Source of the DNA: Sinotaia quadrata
Lineage: Eukaryota > Mollusca > Gastropoda > Architaenioglossa > Viviparidae
Assembly: GCA_028829895.1 (NCBI GenBank)
Contig: CM054177.1
Span: 34,373,064-34,437,063, forward strand
Length of the DNA: 64,000 nt
Direction: 5' to 3'
The position numbers were made by a program, and so were the translations under genes. Every line of letters starts with the position of its first letter. Position 1 is the first letter of the stretch. The notes beneath the pieces were generated by a model. It made no database searches. It was not told the origin of the DNA and saw nothing but the letters and a program-made list of their open reading frames with translations. Positions 22,015-37,000 of this stretch are shown piece after piece.

Positions 22015-25000
22015 CTATTTCCAAAATTTTGCTTGTGAATTACTTATCTTGAGTTTTGCTTGTGAATTACTTACCATGAGTTCTGCTTGTGAATTATGTA
22101 CCATGTTTTTAGTTTGTGAATTAAAATGAATTTTCTTGTGAATTACTTACCTTGAGTTTTGTTTGTGAATTACTTACCTTGAGTTTTGTTTGTGAATTAC
22201 CTTGAGTTTTATTTGTGAATTACTTACCTTGAGTTTTGCTTGTGAATTACATACCATTAATGCAGTACCAGTGTTGAGTAATGTGGAACAACCTTGCCAT
22301 GGGCAGTGCATGCTATGTGCATTAGGCAGCAAATGGTCTGCTACTAAATGATGCCACAAGTGATCATGCAGTCCAAACACCAAAGAACAAGACTTGCACT
22401 GAAAACATCAAAGTTCTAGAATTAATGGTTTATAATATGCATTTATTACACTAGGATGTTTATGATTGTTCATTCCAATGAAATGTTTGTATGCTCTAGT
22501 GAGAGCAGTGGTCAAGCTGGATGACACACTGATCTTGCAAGCTGTAAAACACAAAGTCTCGCTCACAGACAACCACAATGGTTTGGTGGGATATAATTTA
22601 TTCTGTGTGCAGGATAAAGTGTGAAAGCCAATGGTGTGTGAATGTGAGCATGCAGGTGTGAATGTGAAATAAGGGACGAATGGGATGAACAAACAAACAA
22701 ATGCACTAATTCCCACTTCCACAAACTGAGACAGACTCAGTAGATAAAGATAATAAATGAGAATTTACTTTCGGTACTGGGCCACACTAGCAGACGGTTG
22801 TTAGTCACTCATCCAATAAGTCTTTCATGCACACATTCATTGGATAGGGGACCAGAGTGATGAAGTGATGAATAAAAAAAAAATATTAAAAGTAAATAAT
22901 ATACTGATATACACAGCAAGCGGTAACAACTGTGTAACTTAATATTGTCTGAAATGCACTGGCAATTAAATGTCAACAAAATTAATAAGGACAAATGTTC
23001 ATATAAGAAAGTTCTGGGATGAAAACCCAAAAATCACTGTTCAGAAGAAAATGAATATTTTGCAAATGCACATAAGAATTAAGATTAAGAAATACACTTG
23101 TGTTATAAATATGTATATATTACTGTAGATTTTGAAAAAAGTCGTTTTTCACTTTTTACAAGCAAAACACTAGTCAGTGACATTGTGTGTAAGTGTTATG
23201 TGTATTCATTCATATGTATGTGTGCGTGTGTGTGCTTCGATTGATAATAATGTGTTCCAAGATATATTGTCTAAAAACTTTTAAATGACACTGGTTGAAC
23301 TTAGAAACTGCAAGATGCTTACATATTAAAATTGATTTCAGTGGTGGTTAATAGTCTGTGTGATTGTACATCACAGCTCAAAACTAATGTATTGTGAAAT
23401 AAAAATACACATAATCAGTTGTTTATTTTTTGGAGTGTGTGATCTTTTGATAATGAGTATAGCATGCAAATGTTTTAATTAAATTTCATTACCACAGACT
23501 AGTAGTATGTATAACGCATTAACAAAGTCAATGGCCACCATAGCTACAATTGCTTTTCCACTGAATAAAGGGAGAAATCATTTTCTTTTAAATAACATAT
23601 GAAGTTAAAAAACTATCTACAAGATACTCAATATATTATAGAGGATCCATAATGAGCACTCATAACTTTTGTCTAAATTACACCAAGGCCTAACTTTTTA
23701 TTGTCTACAAATACAATTGTATAGCTCTAGTGATTCAGTTTTCTACTGTCTACAAACATAATTGCACAGTATAATGATCTATAACCTTCTAATCCCATTC
23801 AGCAGTGATTATTATTTGGCATCATATCATCTTTCACCACAACCAGATAAAGAACAGAAGATAACTATAAATGGTTAAAATTTTATCTAAAAAAGAGCAT
23901 TGCATTTTTCAATGCCTGAAGTACTTCTACAAGATAAAATGCTGGGATAACTAACAACAAATAAACGACTATACTGACAATAATATATGTATTCAGAAAA
24001 TTTTTCTGCTTGCAATAAGCTATTTTTTCTGTTAGAGATATACAAGCCTCGTAGCCTATAGCATATGTGCATAAGACTCCTGGTTGTGTGACATATGACG
24101 CTTTTTCTGAATGTCTATGTGTGGAGTTTGTATACGACCCTGTTAAGGTATTAATTATTAAAATTATTAATTTAGCAGTTCAATATCAACACTAATAACA
24201 GCCCCACAGCCTAACCTATTCTTCCTATCACTATGTTAACTCTTGTTGCAATAATTATTTAACTTAACACAATGACAAGCAGACTGATCAATGTTGCTTT
24301 GGGATTGGTGAATATTATCTCCTCCTAATTAACTGACATTCAATCATCCATGGCTCGCTCCAGCCGATCCCAATTAATGGTTGTTCAAAGAATTAATTAA
24401 GATGTGGAGGAAGATAACAATGATTTAACAATAAAAATAACAAAATAAAAATTACAAGTTACAGTGAGTTAAAGCAAACGTGCCGTAACCCTCACAATAA
24501 TCCCACTATACAGTTTATAACAAAATTCAGTATACAGCAGTTCTGAGCTATTCCTCTATGACTTATCTGAAATCGTCCACAGTGAAAGACTGGTGATGAT
24601 GTAGTTACACACTCTGTCATTAATGAATACCTGCCCTGCCCAATCTGCTAGTTTAATAAAATCATTCTGAGATATTACATGTAGTATTAAATGACCCAAT
24701 GATACTGATCTTTTTCTAAAGTGCCAAAAGATGACAAGAGATTGGACCTTAATTTTGTTGTCTGCTGAATACTACCAAGTCAGTAGCTGTGTTTCAAAGT
24801 CCTAGTAAGGTAAAAATCATCTAAGCCATATCTTCTCAGCATACTTCCTGCATCATAATTTTATGCATAAATGTGTTTAACTGACATCCAGTTCTGGTGT
24901 CAAAATAATGTGGACTGGGTTGGAATTAGATCTAATTCTGTGGACATCAGAAATCTGTCATCATCAAAACTATTAAAATTTGCTGCTGTTATTGTTGATA

Positions 25001-28000
25001 TACCCAAATGATCATTCAAGACAAGAGTAAAATAGTTTCTTTTCAATGAGCAATTTCTGCTACTGTGATACACCATTATAACCTAAGGAGCTACATGAAT
25101 GCACAATAACTGCTACTGTGATATACCAGTATAACCTAATGAGCTACATGAATACACAATAAGAAAATTACTGAAGTATAAATAATAGTTTCTTCAGTAG
25201 TTACATCAGTGATTTTCTTTCAACACACCAAGATAAAATAATGCTATCATGACCAATATTATGCATCACCTCATTAGAGAGGGGTTATGAATATTATACA
25301 CTTTTCTTTCTGAACTTGTTGATGGCTCTGAACTACAGACTCACTGACTAACAACTGAATTAAAAATATTATATTTTATGCATTCATGAATAAATTATAT
25401 TTGAATAAGATGTCAAAAAAGGTATGATAATTTTATCTACATTGTATTTAGAATTTAGCAGATTTTTAAAAATATGATTTAAATATTTAATCATCCAATT
25501 TGCATTTTTATGCTAACAATAAAACCATTTTGTAAGTTAACTTTGGATAGTATGGCAAGTACTATTTTTGAATATATTTTCAAACAGGTGTATCAGGTGT
25601 ATTAGTTTGGCAATCAGTGCATTTTTAAGAAATATCAATAACAAAAATAACACACATAATTTAATGTCTCAGTACTGATACTATTTATTTGAATAAGGAA
25701 AATTAATACTCTGTAAACCAACCCAAGTTGGAAAATTTTGCAATCATCCAATATTCAATTTTACAGATATTAAACAGATTTCAAACGCTTTTATTGTATA
25801 GTATATAATAAAACAGGCAGCCCAAAATAGTTTTCCTACACTATAACTTACAGAAAATAAAGTCTTTTAGTTTTTAACTTATTATTACTAAAACTTTTTT
25901 AATATACAAAAGATATGCATTATTTAGGCAACAAGTCATAAATGAGTAATACAAGCTTGTCATATAATATTCCATATGCATACCTGATCTCACCTAGAGG
26001 ATGTGCTTACAACAAGTAGCTACAAGAATTGTGTATTTGAGATTTTGAGGAAGGCATGAAGACCATACAGTTTATAAAAGGCTTACCCCACAAGCAAAGT
26101 CATCCAAGTCTAGAATATCCAAAGCCTCCACTTGTCCATCCCTGTTGCCAGTATATAGCTACAGAAAAGACTGCTTTTGTTAGATGTGTATCTCATTAGA
26201 AGAAATCTTCAAAATAATCGAATGGAACTCTCTCAATTCAAAGATTTGAGACTAGAAGATTTCTAATATAAAATATCTAAAAATTTGAATTAATTGCATA
26301 TTTAAAAAAAACGTAATAGCAACAACTACTACTACTAGTACTATATGCATATTCAATTCACACTTCCTTTATCAGTTCCCAAATTTACAACTAAACTGCT
26401 TATTTTAATTGTGATGAACTATCAGCTCTCAAATTTACTACTAAACTGCTTATTTAATTGTGTTGAACTTTATGTCTATGTTAAAAAGAATGATATGATA
26501 AGAGGAAGTTACAGTAGCATTGTAATCAACTTGATAAGTTTTGTTTCATGGTAGCAGCCAGCAAAAGAGTCACATTATTCTGCATATTTTTTTTTAAACC
26601 TCAGATTTAAATGTTTTAATTCTTTCAAATTCTTTCCTGATATAAGAACATTGATCACCTTGTATTTTTTTTTACCTCTAAGTATGATTGGTTTCTATCT
26701 AGTCTCATTGGTATAAGCCAGTTTAGCACTTCACTATATAATACCATAATATGTTTGTTGCATCTGATTCTAATAGCAGATAATTTTACACATAAAACAA
26801 AGATGAGGCTTCTTTTGAAGTCAATCAAAACCTAGACAAACTTTATGGACTGTTTGTCAATATCAACCATTGTTTACTTATATTAAACACATGCACAAAC
26901 TGATCACATTTTTTCTGATATGAAATTTGCAAAACAATAGTGATTTTGCAGTGACTTTAGGACCAGTGATAGAAAATTTTAAAATCTTTCTTAAACTAGC
27001 AATAGTATGTGAAATGGAGACAGAAAAACTTTTGAGAATGACAGTGAGTGATTTTTTATACTGACAAGTTAACTGATTGTAGCAAGTGTGATCAGAGTTT
27101 CAGTAGATGATGGTGAAATAATTTTACCCATTCAGATTGCTAGTGATTGAACTGTGTACTGTAATTGCTATTTTATGTCAGGATTTTGCATATTACAGAT
27201 ATAAGAGCTGCTTTTTCTTTTGGATATAATAATAAAATAACACTACATTAGTTGGATTTGCTTTATACTAAAGCATACCTATACATTACAAGAATAAAAT
27301 GTCAATATCGTTTATTTATACATGAACTGCACAATTCATATATATAAAATGAATAATTTATATCGTCTAAGACATTTTGTGAGAAAGCTTACCTTGTTGT
27401 TGTGTACTGCCATTTTCATGACAATACTTTTCCCAGCTCCGTACAACAAATGAAGTAACTTTCTACTCTGCAATGTTCAGAAATAATAATTAAATTATGA
27501 ACTTCTTTACCAATATTTTGGTCAACAAAATGATATTTCCAGGAAAATCCAAATTTATATTCATTAAAAATCAATTTTCTACATTTATTTATTAATTATT
27601 AATTTGCTTGAAATAAACAGTTGCTGTGATATAATTTTTCTCTATATGAAGTTTTGTATAATACCTGCAACACTTTATTTTATATTAGTAGTGTGATACC
27701 TTATTTTGTGTTATTAGTAGGTGAGACATTTATTTTGTATTAACACTATGTGTGACACCTTACTTTGTGTTATTAGTAGGTGAGACATCTTATTTTGTGT
27801 TAACACTATGTGTGACACCTTACTTCGTGTTTAGCAGTGGATGAAACCTTACTTTGTTTTAGCAGTGCATATGTGATACCTTACTTTTTGTTTATTTTAA
27901 TAAGATTAGCAGAGAACAGATTGGAATGAAGGAAACTGGTTATCAGGTCATCAGTGGTACCCCAACGGTGGACAAGACTAAGGGATAGATAGATAGATTT

Positions 28001-31000
28001 TTTGAACTCCATGCCCCTGTATGTAAAAAAAACACTAACCCGAGCTCCCTGAGCAAAAAACGTTAATTTTAAAAATAAAATAAGTTAGCCACTCAATGTG
28101 TGAAACACTTTATCGCCAAAATTCCTTCTTGGAATGATAATCCGACCAACAGCGGCTGTTAATTCAAATTCAAAGGTAGTCTTTGCAAGCAGAACATCAC
28201 CATATTTAGCCTTGTACACTACACTGATTTTAGCCTTGTACATTACACTGAACTTGCGCGCCAAGACGTAGACACACAAAATCTTTGGAAGAGTTCATTT
28301 CTAGGGTAAGTCAATATATATCGATGTTGTAGTATATTGGGATATAATTTTATATGTTTATATCGCTATTGCGGGCCACTGGGGAAATCTGATTTCAAAT
28401 CCAAGTTCAAAAGGGTTAAGAGTGTGTAAAAACTTACTTTGTATTAGCACATATATGTGTGACACCTTACTTTATGTTAGCATTGCACATAGTGTGTAAC
28501 TTTATTTTGTGTAGGCAGTGTGTACAACAACTTGTTAGTGTGTGTTTGTGTGTGTGAGAGAGAGAGACTGTATTTGTTAGCAGTACATTTGACTTTATTT
28601 TGTGTTACAGCGTATGTGTGTGTGTGCAAAATTATTATTATTATTAGGAATTTTTACCTTGAGCCTTGTTTGACTCTGAAAGTATCTGCATTATTCATCT
28701 CGCTCAGCGTGAGCCGAGTCTATACCTCGCTGCCAACGATATGCACAGCCAGAGACGAGCGTTGGCTAAAAGGTCATGTGACTTTTTTTTCATAATCTAC
28801 TGCTCATTCATTCTCTCAGAGATGTGTTCCGTTTATGTCCTTATATTGTTACTGTGTTAAGAAAACTGTTCTTTTGAAGCCTCTGAAGAGAGACACATTC
28901 AGAACTTTCCCATTAGGAATTTATGAGAGCCTTAACCTTTGGACAGTTAATTATATTCTTGTTTGTACATTCCTTTTTCTTAATTGTATTTGCTGTTATT
29001 TTTGCTATGTAGTGTGCATTTAATTATTTGTTAATAAATCCTTACTTTATCAAATCCTTTACCAACATCCTCGACATGAGTTGTAATATAACTGGGTTGA
29101 AAGGCTAGAGTAGTGTGTGGACTTAATAATTAATAAGATGGGTGGATAGCTTTTAAGAGGGTATTCTCTACTCTGGTTTTGGACATGTGCCAGGTCAGAG
29201 TTATTCTGTAGTGTTCATTAAAAATACTAGGAACTACTAGGAACTTGAGGGAGTGCAAGAGGCTCTTCTCTAGTCCATCACCCGCAAGCTGAGCGGTGCA
29301 AATTATCATAGATGTAAGAGACAATTTTCTCATAATTAAGGAGGTCCTCTCATAGTAGTATAAAAAAACATGTTGCACTGTTCATTTGAAAAGAAAAGAT
29401 GCATTACTCTATTTCAACCTAGTTTATTCAGTATGATGGCATGGATTTTACAACAGATTGACATAAGAGTCATAAGATTTCAAAGTAAGTAGGCAGTAAT
29501 TATCACAAGTACTTATTCTTTTCAGTTCATTTTACTAATTTAATGTGTTCATTTAGCAAAGATAGTATCTATAAATCAATGGATCCACTATCCCTAATTA
29601 ACACCAATTGTTTTCACCCCATATGGAGTTGCACTAAAGCAATAGAGTAATGAACAAAATATATCCACAATTGTTAATATTTAGTGAGACAAAAAATGTA
29701 ATACTGTTGTAAAAATGTAATGATGGCCTTATTGTATATGTACAAAACTTTATTAAGCAATGTCATGGACACATTTACTTTGTCACAAGCAACTCTTTTA
29801 TAGGCTTCCATGATGGATTTTAATTTTGTGCACAATAAAAACTTCTGATATAATGTAATATAATTTCACTGGAATTATTTTTTTAAAAATTGATGTTTAT
29901 GTTGTACTCTATATTATTACATGTTGTTATTAATTAAAAGAAGTTTTAAAACATTGCAAAAAAGCATTCTTGTAATACACTGGTTATCACCACAAATGGT
30001 GTTTATGTGGTCAGATATCACTGCAAATGGTGTTTATGTGGTCAGATATTACCACAAAAGTTTGATGTCTATATTACTATGTATTGTTATTAAAAACAGT
30101 TTTAAAAGTTTACAAAAAAGCATGCTTGCAATACACTGGTTATCACCACAATAAGGTGTTTATGTGGTCAGATATCACCAAAAGTAATTCTTATTTCTAA
30201 GTTAAATTTTCAACTATTCAAGGAGAAGTTAAACTGAAGCAAGAAAAATATATCCTTGATTAATTTATAGGCATTGATTTTAAGAATTATAAGTGAAACA
30301 ATCATTGATTATTTTGTGTACCTACTCTCTACCATACAGCAATAGTGTTCCTATGATAATGACCGTCTTAAAACTGTAAAATTAAAAGCAACAACTATGA
30401 ATGTGAAATATAGGGAAAATGTGGGGAATAAAAATGTGTTATTCTTTCCAACATTATACATATACTACATATGAATGAGCCATCGTTGGACACATCATGT
30501 ATCCTCTAAACATAAATCAGTGCCGAGTACATTTTTTAGGTTGTAAATCACAGACAAAAGACAGTAGTAATAAGCTAATATACTCCCCCCATTCTCCAAA
30601 AATGTCATCCACATATCACTTGATGCAAGATATCAATAAATGAGATAAAGAAATAGTAATTCTAGAATACTCATTCTTGAACACAATATTTCATTTACTG
30701 CTATAGGTCCTAAACCCAGGGTTGTGTGGATGATTTTGAGGGTGGAGGATGGAATATTTGTAAAAATGGACAGTAAAATCAACAATTACAAGAAAAGTTG
30801 GTTTTATTCAAAATTTGAATTTTGGTGAATAAATTACATGGGAAGTGTACTTGGTCTATGAAGATGGCCATGATAATAATAACTCAGAATAAAAAGAGTA
30901 TTGTCTACTATTCAAGCATAACAAAATGACTTGATCTTAGCAAAGCTCACCCCCAAAAATGAAGCATGATAAAATTTTCTATTTAATTTAATTAAAACTT

Positions 31001-34000
31001 TATTTCAATTAACTGTTTTTAAATTTTATTACCAATTCCATGGGTGGCCAGTCTGAGAGAAAAACTGTATTTAGGATCACAGTCCCAAAAGTTTGGAAAA
31101 TACTGATTTACTGTGATAGTATATACAGAGAAGACCATGCTGGAGCAAGCTGAACAAACTAAAACTTGTCTTTTTTTGACAATGAAAAGGAATCAGATGA
31201 TGGGAATTATGACTAGGTAAATGTAAATAAGAAATGATATAAAGCCATTTTAATTATCAATTTGTGAAATACTTTAAATCTACTTTGGTTATTAATTTTA
31301 TTAATTTGTTATTGTTACTACACATCATTCTACGCAAATAATTTGAATGGATGGATTATAAACAGGAAAATTTACAGTGTTTAGCAATGCATTTCTGACT
31401 TAAGATTATTTATTATTGCATTTCTCAACTTAATACTATTATTATCTCTAAATGGATACCAAACTAAATGATACCACATAACTGATACCTCAAGATTTTA
31501 AAAATTGTGTGGCTGCATGAAATTACTGGATAAAAATTTATTGAAGAAGTATAATAACTAAGGCATAACGCATTATTTATATAAAATTGTGTTAAACTAT
31601 ATTTAATAAACTAGAATCAGTAATATAAAAAAATATACACAAACACACTGTGTTAAACTATATTTAATAAACTAGAATCAGTAATATAAAAAAATATACA
31701 CAAACACACTTATAATTGAATGAAGTGTTGCTTATTAACCCAAATTCTAACTACAGTCGAACCTGGATATGTCGACGGCATAGGGGTTTGCCAAAAAGTG
31801 TCGAGTTAACTGATGATTGAGATTACAAAAAACCAATATAGCAGCAATATATTACAGTACTATAACATGCACTTGAAATTTCTTTATGTACATGATGTGC
31901 ATTAATGAATGAGAATGTACATGCAGGTTTTGGTGATTTTTTTTACACAACAGCGTTGCCGCGATCAGCATGCTATAAAAATGTACATATGTGTACATGT
32001 TTGCTAACAACAAAAGGTTTATGTAAACGCGGTTAATATGGTTTCTTTACTAAGTCTAAAATGCTTTGTTGCTTTTTGCCTTTAACAGTCTACTTGAAAA
32101 CAAATGCTTCAATATTACATGTAACGTGCTTGAAATTTCTTTATGTACATGGATGTGCGTTAATAAATAAAAATGTACATGCAGGTTTTTGATTTTTTAC
32201 ACAAAAGCGTTGTGGTGATTTGTTTGATGATGCGATTGGCATGGCTATAAAAATGTACATACACTGTAAATTGTTTGCTAACAACAAAAGGCTTATGTGC
32301 ACCAACTAACAGCAGAGATTTATCAGTACATGTATACAATAAAAATGTACAAACCTTTCATTATATTCTCCAACACTGCAAATACAAAGATCACTCACAA
32401 AATCACAAAAACCCTGCAGAGTGTACAATGTAGTTTGTTTTTACAAAAAGCTAACTAGTGTCAAAATTAAATTCACGAGTCTTTTCGCTCCGACAAACTC
32501 TGAAAAGTATGTACGCGTGCTTACTTCAAAAGTGAGCTAATTAACATAAAAGAGGTGTGAGCCAGTTGAAGGACATCAATAACTAACATTTTCAAAAGCC
32601 AGCAATGATTAATCATGGGAATCGAGATAACTGATGTTAAGTGGTGATTTGGTCCCTCTTTGTGCTCGAGATACATGTACAGTACAAAGAAAGAAAGAAA
32701 GAAACAAACAGACATTGTATTAGTGTTCAGTGAAATAACTGATGAGAAAATGCTACGACAATTGGGAATTTGGCCCACCGTCGATTCTCATTACAAACCT
32801 TTCTTTATACACATATGTACTGTACATGTATTCTCCAACATTGCAAACACAAAGATTGCTCACAAAATCAAAAAAAAAACCTGGGGGGTGAATGTGTAGT
32901 TCATTTTTACAAAAAACTAACCAAGTATCAAAATTAAAGTCGCGAGTCATTTTGTGTGTGTGTGTGTGTGTGTGTTTCGCTCACACTCACTCCAGAAGCC
33001 GCAATAGACCTTTCATCTTCATGATGTTCTCGGTCTTGGTTTGCTTCTAAGGTGGAGGGCAGGAGGAAGGGGGTGAAACAGGTTGCACTTATTAGGCATA
33101 CACCCTCAACTGCTCTCCAACGGGTGGGGATAAAGCCGCCTCTGAAAGTATCATACAAGCGGTTGCTTCAAAAGTGGGCTAACTAACATAAAAGAGGTGT
33201 GAGCCAGTTGAAGGGCAACAGTGTGCCTATTTTGCCTGTGGCAAACATCGTGCCCAATGAGGAAACAATGCCCTTCTAAGTTTAAACTGCAGTTTGTTAA
33301 CAAGCCTTGACCATTTATTGTCGAGATGGTGAAGTGGCATCGGTAACTAACATTTTCAAAAGCCAGTGATAAGTAGTCACAAGGGTTGAGGTAACCGATT
33401 TAAGTCGCGATTTTGGTCCTCTTTTGTGCCGGAGATAGTAGGGTTTGGCGACATAAAAGAATCGACGATGAGAAAATGCTAAGACAAAGAGGGAATTTGG
33501 CGGTTCCACTTCAAAAACGTCAACTTACTAGGGATGGAAAGTTAACCGATGCCGAGATAAGTGGGTTCGACTGTACTGATGATTATTTTGCAATTAGCAA
33601 TTAACAGGTGTAATTATTATTTCTTGTACTGATTATGACTGATTATGAATATAATGAAGAGATGGTTATTACATTCAAGTCATAGCAGTGAATGATCTTG
33701 TCATAACCAGCAGTAAACAGCAATCCACTGTCCACACAAACACTTGTCACAATTCCCTTGTGGTCTGTCAACTTCCATGCCAGGTCACCAGTCTAGTAAA
33801 TATGAACAAAATATGAAACAAATGAAATAAAAATGACAATATTAAATGATAATATAATCTATAGATCACATTAACCCAGGAAAAAAGTCATATAAAAGCA
33901 ATGTTTTACTTAAAATGCATGGATAATTTAAAAATCAAAATATTTAACACTTTCTCTGAGAGATTTCTTAAAAAAAAATGATTTCAACTGCTTGAAAAAA

Positions 34001-37000
34001 TCAGCATAGTATGACAAGCATATATATCCCTATCCTGGAATGACAAAGCAGAAATAAATGAGCAAATTGATATTCAGCAAGTTTGCAGTTATTTACCCTT
34101 GAATGTGACCATTATCTATATAAGGGGTTTGTTTGGATGAGTTTTCTTTTTATTCTGTGTGCAGGGTTTTGAGTAGGCTGACATTGTGTGTATGTGCGAA
34201 TGCATATGGGTGCGTAAGGTGTGGATGGTACGGTCGATATGACATAAAGAACAATGACTGCACTTGCTCTCTCTTAAAACCACAGATAAATAATTTATTT
34301 TTAAGAATTTTAACTTGTTTTTATTAAATGTGGATACTCTCGCATACGGTGTTCAATCACTCATTCTGAGCCATTAACACTACACTCTAGGGAAGAGGGT
34401 GAAAGGAAAATAAACATGAAAAAACAATGAATGATGAAGAAAAAATTAAATAGGAAACAGTCTTCTTACGTAGCAGTAATTTCCTGCTAAAATATCAATT
34501 AGGTTGTGAACATAAATAAGGCTGTTAAAAACAACTTTAGGGTTATCACCTGTCATCGCCAAACTCCACTCACCGGGTGGAAAGTGAAGAATGGCAGCTA
34601 GTCGTCCAATGCACTGAGTTTCGTGTAGTTGTTTTGATGCTCACTCATGCGACAGAATGAACCAAGATATTTATTTGGAATGCTATTTTTATTCTGTATG
34701 TAGGGTATGAATCAGGTGACGTGTGTATACAAATGTAAGATGGAAATGAAATATGTGTGAAAGGACAGAACAATGAATAAACAATATGTGCTCGCTCTCA
34801 TACAAAAAACACAGAGGCAAAGACTTATTTAACAAGTTTTCTTGCTTACTTACTGAAGCAATGCTGATATTTAGCTGCACCAGAAGTTTTTATTTGTTAT
34901 TATTTTTTTAATGCCAAAATGGCCATTCTAAGATGAAAGATTATAAACCGAATAAGTAAATTGCATGACCATTTTGGTTTTAAAGCAGACAATAATAACA
35001 AAGTTATTAATGATGAAAATACTTACATGTACATTATGAGCCATCACTGTTCTATCTCCTGAACCGCTAATTACACAATCAGCCGATATCTGGGGTAAAA
35101 AAACAGAACAGTCAAAGCAAAAAACTCAATAAATGTACAAAACCTGTAACATTTCAAAGAGTTTTTAATTAAAAAGTACTTAAAGGTTTACAAGAAAAAA
35201 ATTAAGACAAAAGATATAAATAAAAAATTAAGTTTAATACAAAACTTGCTATTTCTCCCTACTTATCTGATGTAAAGTGTGATATGGTTAGCAAGTTCAA
35301 TCACATGTTGGTGGGTATTTTCACAGATTCCGTTAGCTCGCTTTGTGTTCAATATTCTCTTAATACAGATATGGGTACCCTAATGGTTCTTCCATACAAA
35401 GTTCGAAAGGTGAGAAAAGTGTTCAGTCATGTGGTACTTTGCACAACATGAATGATGGTGCTGGCAAATATACATCCCATTCACATGGTCTTTCTAAGCA
35501 CAATTTCTTTAATGACTTGGTAAGGGTGGTGGATCAGATTTTTGACTAAACTGTTTCACATTGGGAGGTAAAGAGTAGTTCTAAACTGCTTTACCCTCAA
35601 AAGTTGATTAATCTCTTTTATTAACTTGCTTGTGAATTGAGTCCCTCTATCGGACAAGATTTCTGCTGGAAATCCTAACCAGGAGAAAATGGTAAATAGT
35701 GCATTTGCTACCAATGTGGTACTAATAGAACTAAGGGCAACTGCTTCAGGGTATCACATAGCATAATCAATGATGGTGAGAATCCATCTATGACCTCAAG
35801 CCAATGAGGGTATGAATTCTCCAGTAAGATCAATGGCTACATGCCTAAGAGGAATGTCGATAATTGGGAATTCCCTTAATGGAACAGGATGTTCCATTTT
35901 CCTGTTCACTCACTGACAGAAATCTCATGACTGACAGTAACGAATGATGTCCCCCATCATACTAGGCCAATAAAACTCAGCGTCCCCACATGCTAAAGTT
36001 TTGCTTGGTCTGAGAAGACTGATAATGGGTGGGTCATGAGCCAAATGCAGCATGCTCATTTAACCCTTTACCGGGCGGATCGCCTAACTCCGTCCGTACA
36101 TCGTGTAGGGCAGATCGCCCAACAACGTCCATCACAGAAAGCAGAAAGCCAAGACTACTTTAAATTAAAAAATTTATACAATACTATTTTAAAAAAAAAT
36201 CTGTTGGCAATAGTATAATAAAAAAATACACAAGTATAAAAGTGAAGAAATTAACGTACCACTAAGGAGAAAGCAGTCTTTGTGTGACCAGTCAATATTC
36301 GAAGAGGAAGACCACTAGCAGCATCCATAATGTGTATACCAGCATCTTGAGCAGAAGCACAAAGCAGACGTGTACTTCCCTCTCTTGTCCATGCCAGAGA
36401 GTGTACAGGTCTGTCACTAGCTTGGAATCTTCTTCTTTCTTCAAATTTCTGACATAAATAAAAACTTAATATTCAACATAATTATCATACCAAGCTAGAC
36501 TTTGCATAAAACTGTTTGTGACAACACCAAAACTTATATACATGTAGTCACTATAATTATCATATCAAATAAATAAATACAAACAAAATGAGTCTATCAT
36601 AGAAAATATATGAAAAATAAAAATCACCTCATGATACATTAAATTATAGTAATATGAATTTATTCATAAACCATGGTTAAAATTATAAAATTATTTTGGC
36701 AATTTTTGTTTTAGTTATTCAATTTTATTTTATCAATAACTTCAAAATTATAAATGAAGATAATGATTAACAGGCAGAAAACAATGAAGCTTAAACTAAA
36801 GAAGATTTTAACCCCTAAAGATAATATTGTTTGGGAAACAGTCACCTTAACAATTACCAGGTATTATGTGCAAATATTTCAACCTAACATGTGAAAAGGA
36901 TACAATCTTTAGAGTTTGTACACACATTATTTGTTGTCAATGATATTTTAGTGGCTGATGACTCAGAAAATCCAAACATTTCAACCAAACATTCATGAAG

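Noticed and set aside
32934..33158. 74-codon minus-strand frame containing (GT)n
   Set aside because: It is part of the pogo-like element and includes a microsatellite; no transposase similarity.
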